From: Luteolibacter sp. SL250
Lineage (GTDB): Bacteria; Verrucomicrobiota; Verrucomicrobiia; Verrucomicrobiales; Akkermansiaceae
Reading direction: 5' to 3'
Length of the DNA stretch: 64,000 bases
Assembly (NCBI RefSeq): GCF_026625605.1
Contig: NZ_CP113054.1
Coordinates: forward strand, 2,356,001-2,420,000
Made by a program: the position numbers and the translations under genes. Below are positions 52,275-60,935 of the stretch, piece by piece. A model generated the notes under the pieces. That model worked only from the letters and a program-made list of their open reading frames with translations, did no database searches and was not told the DNA's origin. How positions within the stretch are numbered: the first letter of the stretch is position 1; the number at the start of each line of letters is the position of its first letter.

Positions 52275-54407
52275 ATGCGCTCCCGTTCGCTCGCGTCCGC
52301 CGCCACCCTCGCCACCAGTGCGTTGCTCACCTTTGTCACTCCGTCGTCCTCGCAGGAACCGGAGAACAAGGCGGAGCCCAAGCCAGCGGCGGATCCTGCC
52401 CCTGCCGCTCCGGCTGCACCTGCCGCCCCTGGCGCGCCCGCTGCACCCGCCGCCCCGGTTGGAGAAAATGTGCCGATCCCTGCTCCCTTGCCGGAGGGGC
52501 AGATGCCGCCGGACCCGGCGCTGTTGCCACAGGGATTGCCGGACGGGCCCGGGCTTCCGATCGCACCGGTCGCTCCGATTCCCAGTGGCCCGGCGCGCCG
52601 CAGCCAGGTGATCACGCTTTCTCCCGCCGGTGCGCAGATTCCGCTCCGGGGAGTTACGCTCATCCCTGACAAACGGGTGAAGATCGGTGACCGCCCACCG
52701 CTCGATGTAACACCCGTTGACGGGGTGAAGCTTCTCGGCGGAATCCAGGATCCTCCGGCGAAAGAGGAGCTGCTGCGGGAGATCGACGGCCGCTTCCTCA
52801 ACAAGCCGCTCACATTCGGAGGTCTGGAAGATCTGGTGAAACTGGTTGAGAACCATTACATCCGCCACGGCCGCCAGCTCACCCACGCCTTCGTGCCGTC
52901 CCAGGTGATCACGGACAAGGTCGCCATCGCAATCTTGGAAGGAAAGGTCACCAAGCTTGATGCGAAATCCGTGGTCCCTGAAGATCGTTCCTGGTGGGCG
53001 TCGTGGTATGACGAGCCATACTCGCTGGACAAGATCCTTGAGAAAGTCCGCGACAAAACGGCGAACCTCAGTGCCGTCGAGCCTGTCGAACTCAACAAGG
53101 TCCTGCTCGATCTGAACCAGAGTCCGTGGGCGAGGCTGGAGCGCCCGGTGCAGCATCCGTTCCGGCGGGTCACCGCGAAATACAGCCCGGTGGAGGACTA
53201 CATCGGCCAGACGGAAGTGACCTTGCTTGTAGAGCAGAAGCGCCCGCTGCGCTTCTTCACCGGCTATGACAATGCGCTTACGGACCTCCTCGGGGAGGAC
53301 CGGATTTATGCCGGCTTGGTTTGGTATGACGCATTCGCGCTGAACCTCGACCACCAGCTTGCGATCCAGTATTTCACCAGTCCGGACGGGGACTTCATCG
53401 AGGGTGTCGCTGGCAGCTATATCGTCCCCTGGACTGAGAAGCAGACAACGGAGATCTACGCGGCCTATTCGGAGAGCGTTGCCGGTATCACCATCGGGGG
53501 CATCCCGTCGGATGTCACAGGGGAAAGCACCGTCGTTGGCTTCCGCCACTACTACGAACTTCCGCCCATCGTGGCCGGTGGTGAGATCATCCGGGGCGAC
53601 GGCTATGCCCGTGAAGCGGACGGACGTCTGGCATGGTGGACCTTGGGCAAACGTGATCGCCAGAGTTTCGGCATTTTCCATGAGGTGGGTGCCGGTCTCG
53701 ACTTCAAGAGCACCGACAACAACCTCCAGTTCGGTGGTGCGACCGTCACCGCGGACTCCGCGGACATCCTGCAGCTCGTCCTTGAATACAATGCGCGGCA
53801 GACGGATGCTTCCGGTGAGACCACCTTCAGTTGGAAAAACCATTTTGGTATCGGCGGCAGCAGTGATGCTGAGCTGGGGGCCCTGCGGAATGGGGCGGAG
53901 TCCAGCTATTGGTATACGAAGGTGGAACTCGACCGTGAACATGATCTGCCTTGGGGCATGTTGGCACATGGCCGCCTCACCGGGCAATATTCCACCGACA
54001 ACCTGTTGCAGAGCGAGCAACTCGGCTTCGGTGGCTACAACTCCGTCCGAGGCTTCCCGGAACGTTCTTTCCGGGGGGATAACGGCTGGTTGCTCTCTCT
54101 GGAACTTTACAGCCCTGCGATCCATCCACTTGGACATCTCTTCCCATCCCTGGGCTGGGCGGATGAACTCCGCTTCCTGATCTTCACCGACTGGGGTAGT
54201 GGCAGCGCCTCCGAGGAGTTCGCCGCGGACCCCCTTGACGACGACCAGACCATCGGCTCCGTGGGTATCGGCCTCCGCTATGACGTGAATGACAACCTGC
54301 GGCTCCGGATCGACTACGGCATCCAGGTGCAGCAACTCGACGAGCCTCCGTTCCCGCAGGGAACCAACGACAACCAGACCCATATCGGACTGGTCTGGAC
54401 GTTCTGA
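52275..54407 (+). CDS. ShlB/FhaC/HecB-type outer-membrane transporter (TpsB)
   Basis: A 710-residue protein. After the signal peptide (about 27 residues) there is an Ala/Pro-rich linker to about residue 100. POTRA-like domains follow (about 120-320; for example ENHYIRHGRQLTHAFVPSQ and VAIAILEGKV). A beta-barrel fills the C-terminal half. The signature VRGF loop appears as NSVRGFPERSFRGDNGW (about residue 590), and the protein ends HIGLVWTF with a terminal aromatic residue. TpsB proteins export the partner TpsA protein across the outer membrane. The exoprotein gene ends 59 bases upstream, so the two form a classical two-partner locus. Confidence 0.92.
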   Translation: MRSRSLASAATLATSALLTFVTPSSSQEPENKAEPKPAADPAPAAPAAPAAPGAPAAPAAPVGENVPIPAPLPEGQMPPDPALLPQGLPDGPGLPIAPVAPIPSGPARRSQVITLSPAGAQIPLRGVTLIPDKRVKIGDRPPLDVTPVDGVKLLGGIQDPPAKEELLREIDGRFLNKPLTFGGLEDLVKLVENHYIRHGRQLTHAFVPSQVITDKVAIAILEGKVTKLDAKSVVPEDRSWWASWYDEPYSLDKILEKVRDKTANLSAVEPVELNKVLLDLNQSPWARLERPVQHPFRRVTAKYSPVEDYIGQTEVTLLVEQKRPLRFFTGYDNALTDLLGEDRIYAGLVWYDAFALNLDHQLAIQYFTSPDGDFIEGVAGSYIVPWTEKQTTEIYAAYSESVAGITIGGIPSDVTGESTVVGFRHYYELPPIVAGGEIIRGDGYAREADGRLAWWTLGKRDRQSFGIFHEVGAGLDFKSTDNNLQFGGATVTADSADILQLVLEYNARQTDASGETTFSWKNHFGIGGSSDAELGALRNGAESSYWYTKVELDREHDLPWGMLAHGRLTGQYSTDNLLQSEQLGFGGYNSVRGFPERSFRGDNGWLLSLELYSPAIHPLGHLFPSLGWADELRFLIFTDWGSGSASEEFAADPLDDDQTIGSVGIGLRYDVNDNLRLRIDYGIQVQQLDEPPFPQGTNDNQTHIGLVWTF

Positions 54408-54743
54408 TCGGATGCTCCGCCGTCCCGCGCCTGGTCCAGCGGAAGCCCCTGATGGGGATCCCTGGGCCGGCCGGGGCGATTTCTTTCTCCCTGTATTCTT
54501 CCGTGGATGAATCCAATGGGAATCACTCTTCCCGGACAATCAGGTGGGATCGGTGGAAATATAACTGGGGAAGATGATCTTCCAGGGTGTTTTGTCATCT
54601 TCGGACAGGTCGGGGATATCGTTACGGATTGATTTGGAAACAGCTCCCGCCAGTCATGGGATATTCTGCCGGTATTGGCACGAAAGTGGATGGATTTTTC
54701 TCGCCAGTGTTACCCTTCCTGCTAGCGTGCTTAGTTGAAATCC
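54408..54743. other. Intergenic region between the TPS locus and vgrG
   Basis: About 336 bases without a gene. A hairpin ggaaga-tga-tcttcc (54570-54584) followed by tgtttt is a possible terminator of the transporter gene. The vgrG promoter must lie in the last 150 bases, but no clear boxes were found. Confidence 0.5.
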
Positions 54744-56846
54744 ATGGCGACCCCAACCCAAGAGCACCGCAGTCTGGCCCTGGCGACGCCGTTGGGTAAA
54801 GATGTGCTGGTCATTGAGCGGATTTCCGGAAACGAGTCCCTCAGCACCCCGTTCGAATATCGTGTGACGGCTGTGGCCACCAAGGATGGGTTTTCGTTTG
54901 ATGATCTCATCGGGCAACGGGTGACCGTCACCCTTGAGATGGAGGAGGAAGGCAGCCGTTACTTCAACGGGCACGTTTCACAGGTGGTTCACACGGGATA
55001 TGCCCTTTCGGGGCTTTCACGGTATGAACTGACCGTGGTGCCATGGATCTGGTTTCTCTCGAAGACGGCGGATTGCCGGATTTTCCAGGACAAATCCGTA
55101 CCGGAGATCGTGAAGGAAATCTTCTCCGATTTCGGATTCAACGATCATGAGTTCAGATTGACCGGCTCCTACAAGCCGCGGGTCTATTGCGTGCAGTACC
55201 GGGAGACGGATCTCAACTTCGTGCAGCGGTTGCTTGAGCATGAAGGCATCTATTACTTCGCCGAACACACATCTTCCGGGCACAAGCTGGTGTTCTGTGA
55301 CGCCATGTCCGCGCACAAGCCGGTTCCCGGGTTTGAGTCGTTGCTCTACCGGGCACATGACAGCGGCCTGCGGGATCATAGCCGCATCCACTCCTGGCAT
55401 GTCCGCCAGCGCGTCACGCCGGGTGCGTTTGCCGTCAATTCGTTCAACTTCGAAACTCCCGTTCCGTCTCCCAGCACCAAGCTCCTCGGACTCAGCATGC
55501 AGCCCCACGGCCATCGTCTGGGTGACTACGAGATGTATGACAACCCGGGGGATTTCATCGAGAGGTCGGAGGGGGAGAGGTATGCGAAGATCCGCCGGGA
55601 GGAGGCGCAGGTATCCACGAAAACCATCACCGCCACCACGGATGCGAGAGGCCTCTTCGTCGGGTGTATTTTCGGCGTGAAGGAGAACCCGCGGAAGGAC
55701 CAGAACGGCCAGTTCCTCATCACCAGTGCTTCTTTCCAGGCCCAGTGCGGCAACTACAGCTCCGGCTCGGGGACGGGAGAGGACACCTATGAATGTTCGT
55801 TCTCCGGGATCCCGAAGAGTGCCACCTTCCGTCCCGCCCGCAACGCCTATGTCCCCGTGGTCCAGGGGCCGCAGACCGCCATGGTGGTGGGGCCCTCCGG
55901 TGAGGAACTCCACACCGACAAATACGGGCGGGTGAAAGTCCAGTTCTTCTGGGACCGCTACGGCAAGTTCGACGCCGGCAGTTCCTGCTGGGTCCGCGTG
56001 GCCCAGATCTGGGCAGGCAAGGGCTGGGGAGGCATCACCATCCCGCGCATCGGGCAGGAAGTCATCGTCGAATTCCTGGAAGGAAACCCGGACCGCCCGA
56101 TCATCACCGGCCGCGTCTACAATGCGGATGCCATGCCGCCGTATGAGTTGCCCGGGAACGCCACCCGCAGCACCATCAAGACCAACTCCAGCAAGGGTGG
56201 GGGAGGGTTCAACGAGATCCGCATCGAGGACAAGAAAGGCAGCGAGCAGATCTTCATCCATGCCGAGAAGAACCGCGACCTCCGCGTCAAGAAGGACAAT
56301 TTCGAGTTCATCGGGGAGAACGAGCACGTCATCGTCAAAAAGGACCGCTTCGAGGAAGTGGAGGGGGATGTGCACTTCAAGACCGGCGGAGAGCAGAACG
56401 AAGAGGTTTCCGAAAGCCTGTCCACCAAGGCGGGGCAGAACATTTTCCAGAAAGCCGGTCTGAGGTTGGCACAGGAAGCCGGCACGGAGATGCACCTGAA
56501 GGCCGGCATGAATCTCATCATCGAGGCGGGCATGTCCATCACGCTCAAGGCGGGCGGAGGATTCATCACCGTCGGCCCCACCGGCGTCGCCATTTCCGGG
56601 ACACCTGTTCTCATCAATTCCGGGGGAGCGGCAGGCAGTGGCGCCGGCTGTTCGCCCACGCCTCCGCAGAAGCCGAAGGAAGCGGACAAGGCGAACCCCG
56701 GCAAATCCGACAAGGCGGCGAGTGGCGGCAGCGACAAGAAGAAGAAATCTCCCGGACCGGCGTCACCGACCGCCGTTGTTCTCAAACAGGCCGCCCAATC
56801 CGGAACTCCTTTCTGCGAGATCTGCGAGAAAGGAAAGAAAAGCTGA
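54744..56846 (+). CDS. vgrG: Type VI secretion tip protein VgrG
   Basis: 700 residues from the ATG at 54744. The N-terminal gp27-like region runs from about 10 to 370 (LIGQRVTVTLEMEEEGSRYFNGHVSQV, then YCVQYRETDLNFVQRLLEHEGIYYFAEH). The gp5-like OB domain begins near 393 (DKYGRVKVQFFWDRYGKFDAGSSCWVRVAQIWAGKGWGGITIPRIGQEVIVEFLEGNPDRPIITG). A beta-helix spike follows. The last 70 residues are a Lys/Pro/Ser-rich tail with a C-E-I-C pair. VgrG trimers tip the T6SS tube and carry effectors. It heads a plus-strand cargo module. No structural T6SS genes are in the window. Confidence 0.95.
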   Translation: MATPTQEHRSLALATPLGKDVLVIERISGNESLSTPFEYRVTAVATKDGFSFDDLIGQRVTVTLEMEEEGSRYFNGHVSQVVHTGYALSGLSRYELTVVPWIWFLSKTADCRIFQDKSVPEIVKEIFSDFGFNDHEFRLTGSYKPRVYCVQYRETDLNFVQRLLEHEGIYYFAEHTSSGHKLVFCDAMSAHKPVPGFESLLYRAHDSGLRDHSRIHSWHVRQRVTPGAFAVNSFNFETPVPSPSTKLLGLSMQPHGHRLGDYEMYDNPGDFIERSEGERYAKIRREEAQVSTKTITATTDARGLFVGCIFGVKENPRKDQNGQFLITSASFQAQCGNYSSGSGTGEDTYECSFSGIPKSATFRPARNAYVPVVQGPQTAMVVGPSGEELHTDKYGRVKVQFFWDRYGKFDAGSSCWVRVAQIWAGKGWGGITIPRIGQEVIVEFLEGNPDRPIITGRVYNADAMPPYELPGNATRSTIKTNSSKGGGGFNEIRIEDKKGSEQIFIHAEKNRDLRVKKDNFEFIGENEHVIVKKDRFEEVEGDVHFKTGGEQNEEVSESLSTKAGQNIFQKAGLRLAQEAGTEMHLKAGMNLIIEAGMSITLKAGGGFITVGPTGVAISGTPVLINSGGAAGSGAGCSPTPPQKPKEADKANPGKSDKAASGGSDKKKKSPGPASPTAVVLKQAAQSGTPFCEICEKGKKS

Positions 56847-56849
56847 TCC

Positions 56850-57377
56850 ATGGCCGCACCCGCACCGATCTCCCCGCAGCTCCAGCTCCGGGATGCCCTC
56901 TTCCCGACCGAAGGGGACCCAAACCTCGCCACTTACACCATCATCGACGGTGCCGCCTGCGAAGGCCTGCTCGACCGGCTTGATGAATTCAAGCCGGAGT
57001 ACTGCTGCCTCTATGCAGGCGAGCTTGAGGAGGATATCGAGGAAGTGGCTCCGTATCTCATCCAACTGGAACACGACCACCCTTTCACGCTTTGGCTGCT
57101 GGAGAACATCAAGGCCAAGCCATGGGGGATTTTCTGCAAGGCCCCTTCGACCTTGAGGGAAATGCGGAAACACTTCCGCAAGTTTCTGATCGTGAAGGGA
57201 CCGGAAGGGAACAATCTATATTTCCGTTTCTACGATCCCCGGGTGTTGCCGACATTCATCAAGAGCTGTGAGGGAGAGCAGAAGAGCCAGTTCTATGGGC
57301 CTGTGGAATGCTATCTGTGTCCAGGCCAGCAGATGGGGGGCATGAGCAGGCTGTCACGTTCCGATCTGAACCTGTAA
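56850..57377 (+). CDS. DUF4123 T6SS adaptor/chaperone
   Basis: A 175-residue protein of the DUF4123 family. These proteins load effectors onto a cognate VgrG. Typical features are the N-terminal YTIIDGAACEGLLDRLDEFKPEYCCLYAGEL, the central HPFTLWLLENIKAKPWGIF and the YFRFYDPRVLPTFI motif. It starts 3 bases after vgrG and is followed by an accessory protein and a putative effector. That is the gene order expected for vgrG-DUF4123-effector cassettes. Confidence 0.9.
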   Translation: MAAPAPISPQLQLRDALFPTEGDPNLATYTIIDGAACEGLLDRLDEFKPEYCCLYAGELEEDIEEVAPYLIQLEHDHPFTLWLLENIKAKPWGIFCKAPSTLREMRKHFRKFLIVKGPEGNNLYFRFYDPRVLPTFIKSCEGEQKSQFYGPVECYLCPGQQMGGMSRLSRSDLNL

Positions 57378-57383
57378 CGGCGC

Positions 57384-57749
57384 ATGTTGATCATCTCAAG
57401 ACAACAGATGATGGTTCTGGACTCTGAAATGTTGGAGCGTGACGTTGCAGGGCTGGCGGAGAGACTGGGGCGGGAGCATCCGAAGGAATCCGCGATCGTC
57501 CCTCCGGACAGCCGTGTTCCGTTCATCCGGGAGTCGGTGGAAGAAGCAAGGGCCTGTGGATTGCGGACCAAGGATCAGATCTACCTGTTTGCCGAAGCAC
57601 GCATGCTGTTCGGGCCGGGATTCCACAAGGACAATGGATCCCATGGAGACCTGGCAAACTGTCTCCAAAGGAGTGAAAATACCGCCGACGAAAAAGCCAA
57701 CGCCCTTTCCGAGGAACTGGCGCTTCACGCTGCATTTCCCCCACCATGA
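57384..57749 (+). CDS. T6SS-associated accessory protein (paralogue of the protein at 60573-60911)
   Basis: A 121-residue protein with the N-terminal pattern I-I-S-R-Q-Q-M, then a helical region with I-R-E-S-V-E-E-A-R-x-x-G-L and a later Y-L-F-A-E-A-R-M-L-F-G-P-G-F. The same layout (QM near the start, I-x-x-G-I-x-x-A-x-x-x-G, then V-x-x-Y-L-E) is seen in the protein at 60573-60911. Both sit between a T6SS tip-associated gene and an effector. Proteins of this kind are frequent next to DUF4123 genes. Their function is not known; a chaperone or adaptor role is inferred. The stop overlaps the next gene by 4 bases. Confidence 0.65.
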   Translation: MLIISRQQMMVLDSEMLERDVAGLAERLGREHPKESAIVPPDSRVPFIRESVEEARACGLRTKDQIYLFAEARMLFGPGFHKDNGSHGDLANCLQRSENTADEKANALSEELALHAAFPPP

Positions 57750-58447
57750 TCACCCGGCCGCTTGATCCAAATGCGGTGGCCGCAGCCGATGCCGCCATCC
57801 TTGCCAAGACCGGAGGGCGGAAGTTGACGATGGCGCCTGAGGATGCCGCTCTGCGCAAGGAATGGGCCGATCAGTACAAGAAATCTCTGCCACCTGCGGA
57901 CAATCCTGCTCCGCCGCCACAGCAGCGTGACATGGGGGCGAGCCAGGAGATCTGCCCCCTGCCCCCCACCCCTGAAAAATCAGAGTTCGACAAGAAATTC
58001 GAAGCTGCGACCGGGGGGATGACTGTGGATGAATCAATCGACCTCTACAAAAAGCAAACCGGGAAGGATCTGACCCGCGAACAAGTGGAGGCCATGTTCA
58101 CGGATTCGGATTCGGCAAAGGCTTTGCTTGAGGCGGACAAGGATCTGCATACGACCTACCGCGACATCCTGAACACCAACATCCCGGCCTCCAAGGAGGA
58201 TGCGGAGGCGCAGGGCTTCAAGAAATTGCCATGGCACCAGAGCATATTTCATCAGGATTACTACAATCCCTTCGGATCGAATGAAAAATATGTCTCCGCC
58301 GACGGTCATCGGGAAGTGGTGTTCGATTCCAACGGTGAGGTGGTGTCTGACAGATCGAATCTGGGCACGTTCAATTTCTTCGGACCGGACAAAGCTGGAG
58401 ATCACAAGGCGGCCGACGTCGATCCGTACATGAAATGGGGGAATTGA
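57746..58447 (+). CDS. Putative T6SS effector with RPLDP-type N-terminal motif
   Basis: A 233-residue protein. Residues 4-18 (RPLDPNAVAAADAAI) and 35-44 (ALRKEWADQY) match the N-terminus of the amidase-like effector at 59586-60542. A Pro-rich linker (49-75) follows. The C-terminal 90 residues contain LPWHQSIFHQDYYNPFG, GHREVVFDSNGEVVSDRSNLGTFNFFGP and DVDPYMKWGN. This looks like a compact toxin or enzyme domain of the polymorphic-toxin kind, but I cannot name the activity. It starts by ATGA overlap with the accessory gene. A possible immunity gene follows. Confidence 0.6.
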   Translation: MITRPLDPNAVAAADAAILAKTGGRKLTMAPEDAALRKEWADQYKKSLPPADNPAPPPQQRDMGASQEICPLPPTPEKSEFDKKFEAATGGMTVDESIDLYKKQTGKDLTREQVEAMFTDSDSAKALLEADKDLHTTYRDILNTNIPASKEDAEAQGFKKLPWHQSIFHQDYYNPFGSNEKYVSADGHREVVFDSNGEVVSDRSNLGTFNFFGPDKAGDHKAADVDPYMKWGN

Positions 58448-58449
58448 GA

Positions 58450-59022
58450 ATGGATATTACCGAACAGAAAAAGGCCAGACAGGCATTGGAAGAGTCATCC
58501 GAGTGGCTGGTCCGGAAGGGGATTGCCGTTTTCCGGAAGGACGGAGCGGCAGCGGTCGGCAAGTTTCTGGCGGCGGAGTGGGGAGTCCAACTGTGGGTTG
58601 CTCCGAAAGTAGGCGAAGGGCGCGCGCTTGCCCATTTCCGGACGAAGTTCAGGGGGATCAAACATCAGGTGATTTGTGTGAGCCGGATCGAGGAGGCTGG
58701 GATCGAAGAGTTTTGGGTGATCAAGGAATTTGCGGAGGAGTGGGCGGGCGGTGGTGAATCATGTCGTTTCGTCCTCGTCAAAGCTGGGATTCTGGATGGA
58801 GACCGGGAGATCCTTTCCATTTCCAACAGTTTCGGTGAGGCTGGTGGAGCCAACGCTGCGGCAGCACGGCTCTCCGCTACTGATGCCAGGGTGGTGCACG
58901 ATCTTGAACCTTATCGATACTCGAAGGAGTATGCGGGGAGTCGATTCGAAGGACTCCGCAGCGAAGCGGACGGGAAAGGCGGCTATCGGTTTGTCGGGAA
59001 TGCGAAGGAGCCGGGAAAGTAA
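58450..59022 (+). CDS. Putative immunity protein for the preceding effector
   Basis: 190 residues from the ATG at 58450, 2 bases after the effector stop codon; an overlapping ATG at 58435 is also possible. A GGGGGA sequence precedes the chosen ATG. The protein is soluble, without a signal peptide or membrane segment, and has no recognised domain (WLVRKGIAVFRKDGAAAVGKFLAAEWG, FWVIKEFAEEWAG). The immunity role is inferred only from its position as the last gene of the vgrG cassette. A cytoplasmic target of the effector would fit a cytoplasmic immunity protein. Confidence 0.5.
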   Translation: MDITEQKKARQALEESSEWLVRKGIAVFRKDGAAAVGKFLAAEWGVQLWVAPKVGEGRALAHFRTKFRGIKHQVICVSRIEEAGIEEFWVIKEFAEEWAGGGESCRFVLVKAGILDGDREILSISNSFGEAGGANAAAARLSATDARVVHDLEPYRYSKEYAGSRFEGLRSEADGKGGYRFVGNAKEPGK

Positions 59023-59091
59023 GCGGGTTGGCAGCTTGGGACGAGTGTTGGCAAAATCGCGACCGCCGGTCATCCAGCCGTCCATCCTGTG

Positions 59092-59589
59092 TCACTCCTC
59101 CGCGTACATCTCCTGGTAGTCGATCAGTTCCTTCTTCGCCGTACCGTTCAGGACGCGTGTCTGGATGTAGGTCTTCCTACCTGGAGGGAACTTCTCCAGC
59201 TCCAGGAGTCTTTTGACCAATTCGATGGTCTCCGGGGTGTCGGAAGTTTTCACCAGGCCTCCACCCCAGTCAAATGACGGGAAGGTGAGAACTTCGAGGG
59301 TTTTCAAATCGGTTTCGTCCTCAATCACACCGTCGATCACATGCGAGACCAAATTCCGGTATTCCTCCGCGGGGAGTTTCTGGAGGCTGTAGGCGAGGAT
59401 CTGCTTCTGCTTCGGGGTCAGGACCAGATGACGCAACAGTGTTCTGGCGTCTTCGATGATTCCACCTGGGTTTTCGTAAAGAGCGATGAAGGTCTTTGAG
59501 GAAAAGAGATCGCCGGGCACGGACAGATCTTCGATCTCACGGTCGATCTCCATGATCTGTTGGATGAGCTTGGAAAGGGATGGATTCAT
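59092..59589 (-). CDS. Putative immunity or accessory protein for the amidase-like effector
   Basis: A 165-residue, mostly helical, acidic protein without a signal peptide (MNPSLSKLIQQIMEIDREIED...). Its ATG overlaps the effector stop codon by four bases, so it is translationally coupled. No family is recognised. As the last gene of the PAAR-accessory-effector module it is the expected place for immunity. However, a peptidoglycan amidase acts in the periplasm, and this protein shows no export signal. It may therefore be an adaptor rather than the immunity factor. Confidence 0.55.
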   Translation of the reverse strand: MNPSLSKLIQQIMEIDREIEDLSVPGDLFSSKTFIALYENPGGIIEDARTLLRHLVLTPKQKQILAYSLQKLPAEEYRNLVSHVIDGVIEDETDLKTLEVLTFPSFDWGGGLVKTSDTPETIELVKRLLELEKFPPGRKTYIQTRVLNGTAKKELIDYQEMYAEE

Positions 59590-60542
59590 GGAAATCTGCG
59601 GTAGGTGAAACTATCTCCGGCTTGGCTATCCCTCCATCCCCAACCGTTTTCAACGACTTCCGATTCAGCCGCGGAGATGGTGAGGCGTTTCATCTCCACG
59701 GTTTCTTCCGCGTTTTCCCCCTCTGCGAGCGTTCTTGATCCACTTCCGTCCTTTGGGTAGCTGATGATCCCCACGTGTCCGGTGGCGTCGGAATATTGCT
59801 TCGCCTGTGCGATGACATCGCCAGGTTCCGGGTCAGTGACGACGACGGACGTGCCCAAGCTTCCGGTGGAGCTCGCCCAGTGGCCGGCCAGTGGGGGATA
59901 GCTTACATCCGACATGCGGCGGTAGCTGAAACGGGTCTTCAGTGGCACGGTCTCTCCACTGGCCGTCAGCACCTCATAGACGAAGCCGTTACACTTGTTC
60001 GTATCCGGAGGGAGGTAGGGCGGGCGGTCCGCCACATAGGCCCAGTCCGTGCTGGACACGTGCTTCTTGGCATTGTCCACGATCGTATTCTTCTGCGTGT
60101 ATTTCGTGGTGATCTGGTAGGTCCCGGGTGGCAGGCCGGTGAAGACCGTGGATCCGGTCGCATCAGCGGTCTGGGTGGCCGTCACGGGGCCCGTGATGGT
60201 GACATCCACGAATTTGACGGGGTTCGGGATGACGTTGTAGAGGGCGGTCACCTTGAGTGTGGCGGTCGCCTCCTTTGGACAGGGTGCGACCGGAGCTGCG
60301 ACCGGAGTTTTCCCGGACGATCCGGACGGAGGGTTCATCTTGCCGCCATTCGCCTCGTAGGAATCCATCCACTCGGAGCGCAGAGCTGCCTGGGAGCTGT
60401 CCTTCGGATCCAGTGGCTGCTTGTTTCCGGCTGCATCGTAAAGGGGATTGGGACGGGGATCCCCGGCATGGGCGGAATAGATCGCCGCATCCGCCGCCTT
60501 CACCGCGGCAGGATCGAGGGGACGGGCGGGACGTTTGCTCAT
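59586..60542 (-). CDS. Putative T6SS effector: RPLDP motif, Ig-like spacer, NlpC/P60-like domain
   Basis: A 318-residue protein. Residues 7-21 (RPLDPAAVKAADAAI) and 53-62 (ALRSEWMDSY) match the effector at 57746-58447. Residues 93-150 resemble a carboxypeptidase-regulatory/SpaA-like beta sandwich (VKFVDVTITGP, then GLPPGTYQITTKY). The C-terminal region has Cys184 in N-K-C-N-G-F-V and His256 in A-T-G-H-V-G-I-I. This is the Cys/His arrangement of NlpC/P60 and T6SS amidase (Tae) peptidases that cut peptidoglycan peptides. The activity is inferred from these two motifs. It lies downstream of PAAR and an accessory gene on the same strand. Confidence 0.72.
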   Translation of the reverse strand: MSKRPARPLDPAAVKAADAAIYSAHAGDPRPNPLYDAAGNKQPLDPKDSSQAALRSEWMDSYEANGGKMNPPSGSSGKTPVAAPVAPCPKEATATLKVTALYNVIPNPVKFVDVTITGPVTATQTADATGSTVFTGLPPGTYQITTKYTQKNTIVDNAKKHVSSTDWAYVADRPPYLPPDTNKCNGFVYEVLTASGETVPLKTRFSYRRMSDVSYPPLAGHWASSTGSLGTSVVVTDPEPGDVIAQAKQYSDATGHVGIISYPKDGSGSRTLAEGENAEETVEMKRLTISAAESEVVENGWGWRDSQAGDSFTYRRFP

Positions 60543-60572
60543 GGTGAAGAAAGTCGTTGTATCCTGCCAGGC

Positions 60573-60911
60573 TCAGCGGTTCCCGAAGGTCGCCCAATCG
60601 GAGAGCTGATCGACTTTACCCGTCCCGGAGATGTTCGTTGCGGAAAGGATGGCGTCCGCACCTGGCCGCTCATGCAACTCCCAGTCGAGATCCGCGAGAA
60701 TCTCCAGATACACCCTGACATCCGGCTCCAGGTCGATGCCGTGTTGGTTCGCTTCAGTGATCCCTGCGGCGATCTTCCCTTCGAGCTCAGCCCGCGGGAG
60801 TTCCCTGCAACCGCCGAAAGCCGCGGAAAGATGATCTGCCATCGTACGGATGAAATTCCCGCGCTGTGCCGCAGCGAGGCTTTCCATCTGGGATTTGCCG
60901 ATCCTGAACAT
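60573..60911 (-). CDS. T6SS-associated accessory protein (paralogue of the protein at 57384-57749)
   Basis: A 112-residue helical protein starting M-F-R-I-G-K-S-Q-M. It contains FIRTMADHLSAAF, then IAAGITEANQHGI and DVRVYLEILADLDWELHE. The layout mirrors the accessory protein of the vgrG module. It lies between the PAAR gene (24 bases upstream) and the amidase-like effector gene (30 bases downstream). Function unknown; an adaptor or chaperone is inferred from its conserved place next to T6SS cargo. Confidence 0.65.
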   Translation of the reverse strand: MFRIGKSQMESLAAAQRGNFIRTMADHLSAAFGGCRELPRAELEGKIAAGITEANQHGIDLEPDVRVYLEILADLDWELHERPGADAILSATNISGTGKVDQLSDWATFGNR

Positions 60912-60935
60912 CTGCCGTTGAAATCCAGGAAATGC

